Assembly: GCA_029549705.1 (NCBI GenBank)
Contig: JAKPIR010000256.1
Span: 1-7,828, forward strand
Source: Pseudomonadota bacterium
Lineage (GTDB): Bacteria > Pseudomonadota > Gammaproteobacteria > Burkholderiales > Methylophilaceae
Direction of reading: 5' to 3'
DNA length: 7,828 nt
Each line of letters starts with the position of its first letter. Position 1 is the stretch's first letter. The notes below the pieces were generated by a model. The model did not search any database, was not told where the DNA came from, and worked only from the letters and a program-made list of their open reading frames with translations. Both the position numbers and the translations under genes were made by a program. Below are positions 5,298-7,828 of the stretch, piece by piece.

Positions 5298-5346
5298 CAC
5301 TGCCCTGCAAGCCTTGTAAATAAAGGCTCGCAGGGCAGTGTTTTTT
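5298..5346 (+). terminator. Intrinsic terminator 2 after cytochrome c4
   Basis: CACTGCCCTGC (5298-5308) pairs perfectly with GCAGGGCAGTG (5330-5340). Beyond a single A/C mismatch, AGCCTT (5310-5315) pairs with AAGGCT (5323-5328). Six T (5341-5346) follow at once. It is a very stable terminator in the plus direction. The kinase transcript from the right would also form this hairpin, but without a T-tract behind it. Confidence 0.85.
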
Positions 5347-5389
5347 GTTCGCAGGATTTAGCACGGGGTTGAATGCAAATTTAAACAAG

Positions 5390-7102
5390 CTAAACGCTTT
5401 GTTCAGAGGCTAACATTTCTAGCCTAAACCGTACTTCACCATTCACATTATCCACCAAGCTTAATTGATAACCTGCTTGGCTCGCCTGCTGCGCCGCATG
5501 ATACAACCCTACACCTAAACCATTTTTTGAAGTGACGTGTGATTTAAATAACTGCGCTGCAATGTCTTGCGGCATGGCAGAGCCGGTATCCGTCACTTCA
5601 AGGCAAAAGTGGTTGGATGGCATTAAGGTCACTTTAATTTGCGTATTTGCCTCTAGTTTGGTTTTTTCAAGTGCATTTTGCACTAAATTATCAACCACGC
5701 TGTCGAGCACATCCGGGTCAATATCAGCCTTAGGCAAAACAGCAGGGGATTCAAACTGAATTTGCTGATTGCTGTTGAGTTGCCTGAAACTCTTCCACCA
5801 AGTGGCCACTTTTGCCTGACGTTTTTTCTCAACACTTGGCCGCTCCAGCTTGGTAAGCGTGGCGGCAAGCCGCTGATTGAGTCTGGGTAATTGCTTTTTA
5901 ATCAACTCAATCAATCTGATATCACCTTCAGCATCACTCGTTTGCTCTGCGGCAGATGTCAAAGTACCCAGCGATTGCAGAATGTTTTTGATGTCATGCG
6001 TGAGTCGCGAGCCGGTTTCATAAAACGTTTGCATGTAAGTGTTTTGGCTGATGGTTTCTTCACGGCATTTTGCCTCATAGAATTCGCTCATGATTTGCGT
6101 GAGCAATTGCACGTGTAAATACATGGCAGGGCTAAATTGCCAACGTGAATAAAGCGTCAGATGCAGTTGCTGAAAGCTGAAGGTGGAGATGTGCGGTGTG
6201 GCAAATCCCGCTTGGTGTTTGGCGCCGTCCATCTCCCAAAGTACACCGCTTACCCATTTCAAGGCCGCAAGCTCACGCATCGAAGCTTCCAAAAAGTCAC
6301 TGGCGGTTAACTCGTAATCGGCATGCATGGCAATTTTTCTTAGCCATTCTTCAAAAGGCAGGCCGAGGCTCAATAAATAGCGTGACATTAACAATTCTAG
6401 GCCTGAAAAAGTCTCGCTAGGGTTCCATAGCCAGCTCAGCATCACTAAGGTAACTGCCAAGCCAAGCACCACATAAATCAGCAATTTTACATAGTGTACT
6501 TGCCAGGTTACGCCTATCGCAAAACCGCCTAAAATAATAATGAGCGTCGCTAAATAAATCAGCAACGTATAGAAAAAGTCGATATTCTGCGCTGGCACAA
6601 GCGGCTTGTTTTTAGCTGATAAAAACAGGATGGTCAGTGGCAGAATTGGCAGTAAATAAGTCAGTAAAAATTCAGCAGCGACTAAATCATCTTTTGCGTT
6701 CAGCAGTTTTGGCACCACCCAAAGCAGTAATACTGCGAGTAAATAGGTTGCCGCTAAAATATTGGGTAATCTGGCGCGGGTTGTTTCGCCAGAAATAATG
6801 CGCCCGCCAATCAGCGCAAACAGCCCGGCAATCCAAAAAGCGGTAATCCACCAGTTGATATAATATAGCGTAAAGGTAGTGCCAATTAGAACGACTAAAA
6901 CCGATAACCATGAAAGTTTTTTATTGTGATGAAATATCGGCTGCCACAGCAAGAAGAAACCAAAGTGACATAAAAACAAAGCGCTAAAAAACTGGCTGAT
7001 ATCTCCCCAGATTAAGAGCGCATGGAGTGAAAGCAACATTAGCGCCATCAAACGGTCAGTATCATTAAACATGCGACGGTAGACGTGAGAAAGTGTAAGC
7101 AT
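5390..7102 (-). CDS. Membrane histidine kinase with eight predicted helices and a GAF-like region
   Basis: This 570-residue sensor kinase is predicted to sit in the inner membrane. Hydrophobic segments lie at about 18-33, 39-54, 66-82, 84-102, 115-132, 144-162, 175-197 and 205-225. A soluble region (about 250-345) with DFLEASMRELAALKWVSGVLWE looks GAF-like. The H-box is THDIKNILQSL (368-378) with His369 as phosphate acceptor. The ATPase part has the N-box VVDNLVQNALEK (469-480), G1 DTGSAM (505-510), and SHVTSKNGLGVGLYHA (521-536) containing the G2 loop. Membrane part, GAF-like region, HDxKN box and ATPase occur in the same order as in PrsK, the kinase of exosortase/PEP-CTERM systems that works with the sigma-54 activator PrsR. 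I do not claim it is PrsK. No response regulator adjoins it, and no Shine-Dalgarno is seen. It diverges from a pilin gene with a sigma-54 promoter. Confidence 0.85.
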   Translation of the reverse strand: MLTLSHVYRRMFNDTDRLMALMLLSLHALLIWGDISQFFSALFLCHFGFFLLWQPIFHHNKKLSWLSVLVVLIGTTFTLYYINWWITAFWIAGLFALIGGRIISGETTRARLPNILAATYLLAVLLLWVVPKLLNAKDDLVAAEFLLTYLLPILPLTILFLSAKNKPLVPAQNIDFFYTLLIYLATLIIILGGFAIGVTWQVHYVKLLIYVVLGLAVTLVMLSWLWNPSETFSGLELLMSRYLLSLGLPFEEWLRKIAMHADYELTASDFLEASMRELAALKWVSGVLWEMDGAKHQAGFATPHISTFSFQQLHLTLYSRWQFSPAMYLHVQLLTQIMSEFYEAKCREETISQNTYMQTFYETGSRLTHDIKNILQSLGTLTSAAEQTSDAEGDIRLIELIKKQLPRLNQRLAATLTKLERPSVEKKRQAKVATWWKSFRQLNSNQQIQFESPAVLPKADIDPDVLDSVVDNLVQNALEKTKLEANTQIKVTLMPSNHFCLEVTDTGSAMPQDIAAQLFKSHVTSKNGLGVGLYHAAQQASQAGYQLSLVDNVNGEVRFRLEMLASEQSV

Positions 7103-7140
7103 AAATTTTGGCTCATCAGATATTTGAAGTGGACGTTATT

Positions 7141-7169
7141 TCCATAGCAGTCCAGCCTGATATTGTAAT
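7141..7169 (-). promoter_or_regulatory. Possible extended -10 promoter of the kinase gene
   Basis: On the minus strand ATTACA (7169-7164, four of six to TTGACA) is followed after 17 bases by TATGGA (7146-7141), preceded by TGC as in an extended -10. The predicted start is near 7134, about 32 bases before the ATG at 7102. The -10 is a weak match, so this is tentative. The -35 lies inside the dyad at 7155-7199. Confidence 0.3.
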
Positions 7170-7199
7170 AGCATTCAATGCGATTTAACCATATCAGGC
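7155..7199. repeat. Nested dyad: GCCTGATAT/ATATCAGGC around GCATTCAATGC
   Basis: GCCTGATAT (7155-7163) and ATATCAGGC (7191-7199) form a perfect nine-base inverted repeat. Inside it lies the perfect 11-base palindrome GCATTCAATGC (7171-7181). A further TCCATAG (7141-7147) and CTATGGA (7254-7260) form a wider seven-base pair. No T-tract follows, and the site is intergenic between divergent genes, so protein binding is likelier than termination. It lies about 180 bases upstream of the predicted sigma-54 start, where an enhancer for an activator would sit, and it overlaps the possible kinase -35. Confidence 0.5.
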
Positions 7200-7329
7200 A
7201 ATGTTAAAATTTAGACACAATCGTCGAATTATCAACATGCGCGCTGCAATTTTCTATGGATAAAAGCAAAAAAACAGATAGAATGCTAACAATAATCAAG
7301 AAAAGCATCAGATAAAGGTGAAAAATCAG

Positions 7330-7346
7330 CTGGCATGATGTTTGCA
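7330..7346 (+). promoter_or_regulatory. Sigma-54 (RpoN) -24/-12 promoter for the pilin gene
   Basis: CTGGCATGATGTTTGCA matches the consensus YTGGCACGrNNNTTGCW at 13 of 14 defined positions (T for C at the seventh). The invariant GG (7332-7333) and GC (7344-7345) are exactly 12 apart. The predicted start is near 7357, giving a leader of about 70 bases to the ATG at 7426. Sigma-54 promoters need an ATP-driven enhancer-binding protein, and type IV pilins are classic targets. I found no convincing IHF site between it and the upstream dyad. Confidence 0.8.
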
Positions 7347-7425
7347 TGAGACAAGTTAACAGTCAAACAGCGCATTACTTTTAACAGGTTTACTGGCATA
7401 TTTATTTAATGGTTTGGAAAATTAT

Positions 7426-7828
7426 ATGAAAAAACAACAAACAGGCTTTACTTTGATTGAACTAGCGATTGTGCTGGTGATTATCGGTTTGCTTCTAGGT
7501 GGTGTGCTTAAAGGACAGGAGCTGATTAACAGCGCCAAGGCAAAAAGTATCATTGCTGAATTTAAAAACGTACAGGTATTTATTTATGGCTATCAGGATA
7601 AATTCCGCGCATTACCTGGTGATGATGGCAACGTAGCAGCCCATTTGAATGGTGCAACCTTGGCAACTACAGGCGGTACCGTTGGAAATGCCCGTATCGA
7701 AGGTGCTTGGAATTCAACCACATTAACAGATGAATCTGCTCTTTTTTGGCAGCATGTTCGATTAGCAGGTTTGGCAACTGGTCCGACTAACACTGCGGCA
7801 GCTGATTATTTACCAAATAATGCTGAAA
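7426..7828 (+). CDS. Type IV prepilin-like protein, N-terminal part (cut by window end)
   Basis: The frame from ATG 7426 stays open for 134 codons to the window end. MKKQQTG is a short basic leader; the prepilin peptidase (PilD) site is between Gly7 and Phe8. The mature protein starts FTLIELAIVLVIIGLLLGGV with Glu at +5, the class III (type IV pilin/pseudopilin) signature and hydrophobic spine. The head region that follows (QELINSAKAKSIIAEFKNVQ, then YGYQDKFRALPGDDGN at 54-69, FWQHVRLAGL at 107-116) resembles a group of betaproteobacterial prepilin-type proteins of unassigned role. Whether it is a major pilin, minor pilin or pseudopilin cannot be told. GGAAAA lies about six bases before the ATG as ribosome-binding site, and a sigma-54 promoter lies about 80 bases upstream. 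It is too short for the ORF-size filter only because its end is missing. Confidence 0.9.
   Translation, partial: MKKQQTGFTLIELAIVLVIIGLLLGGVLKGQELINSAKAKSIIAEFKNVQVFIYGYQDKFRALPGDDGNVAAHLNGATLATTGGTVGNARIEGAWNSTTLTDESALFWQHVRLAGLATGPTNTAAADYLPNNAE

Larger units (their letters stand above)
7103..7425. other. Intergenic region between kinase and pilin genes
   Basis: This 323-base non-coding stretch separates two divergent genes. It contains, from left to right, the possible kinase promoter, the nested dyad, an A-rich stretch (about 7261-7325) that could be bent DNA, the sigma-54 promoter and the pilin leader. I see no RNA gene or small coding frame in it. Confidence 0.6.

Noticed and set aside
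7200..7330. IHF site between the dyad and the sigma-54 promoter
   Set aside because: ATCAA occurs at two places (about 7230 and 7296), but neither has TTR at the required spacing.
7593..7793. Minus-strand frame inside the pilin gene
   Set aside because: It is antisense to the prepilin-like gene, which has a peptidase site, ribosome-binding site and sigma-54 promoter.
1..7828. CRISPR array, tRNA, rRNA or insertion-sequence transposase
   Set aside because: No regularly spaced repeats, no cloverleaf-like or rRNA-like stretch and no DDE-type transposase motif was found by eye on either strand.

Overview
The window looks like chromosomal DNA of a betaproteobacterium. A methylotroph-type lineage such as Methylophilaceae is my best guess, from gene content and moderate G+C only; no rRNA or other phylogenetic marker is present. 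The core genes are a PTR1-type pteridine reductase, a MidA/NDUFAF7-family methyltransferase, trmB, engB and a cytochrome c4. Placement of a c4 gene divergently next to engB is a familiar arrangement in beta- and gammaproteobacteria.

Left end (1-~836): visibly AT-richer DNA that I interpret as the end of an integrated mobile element. It carries the N-terminal 230 codons of a probable tyrosine recombinase (minus strand, leaving the window at base 1), then an AT-rich non-coding end. At about base 836 it abuts the first 49 codons of ttcA (tRNA 2-thiocytidine synthetase). The ttcA reading frame matches the family up to the PP-loop SGGKD, then breaks off into seven foreign codons and a stop. The element therefore appears to have inserted into the ATP-binding motif of ttcA. 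This is the most notable observation in the window.

Middle (1012-5346): the pteridine reductase (minus, upstream of and collinear with the ttcA remnant) and the MidA-family gene (plus) diverge from a 42-base region whose -10 box is a self-complementary octamer usable in both directions. The MidA-family gene and trmB each have a perfect TATAAT 7-8 bases before an ATG and no Shine-Dalgarno, which suggests leaderless transcripts. trmB and engB converge and overlap by 42 bases. engB and the cytochrome c4 gene diverge from a region containing a 13-base palindrome. Two strong hairpins with T-tracts follow the cytochrome gene.

Right end (5390-7828): an eight-helix membrane histidine kinase with no response regulator beside it (minus) diverges from a type IV prepilin-like gene (plus, cut by the window end). 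The 323-base gap between them has a near-perfect sigma-54 promoter facing the pilin and a nested dyad about 180 bases upstream of the predicted start, overlapping a possible kinase promoter. A sigma-54 activator acting from the dyad is a reasonable hypothesis. No activator gene is visible here.
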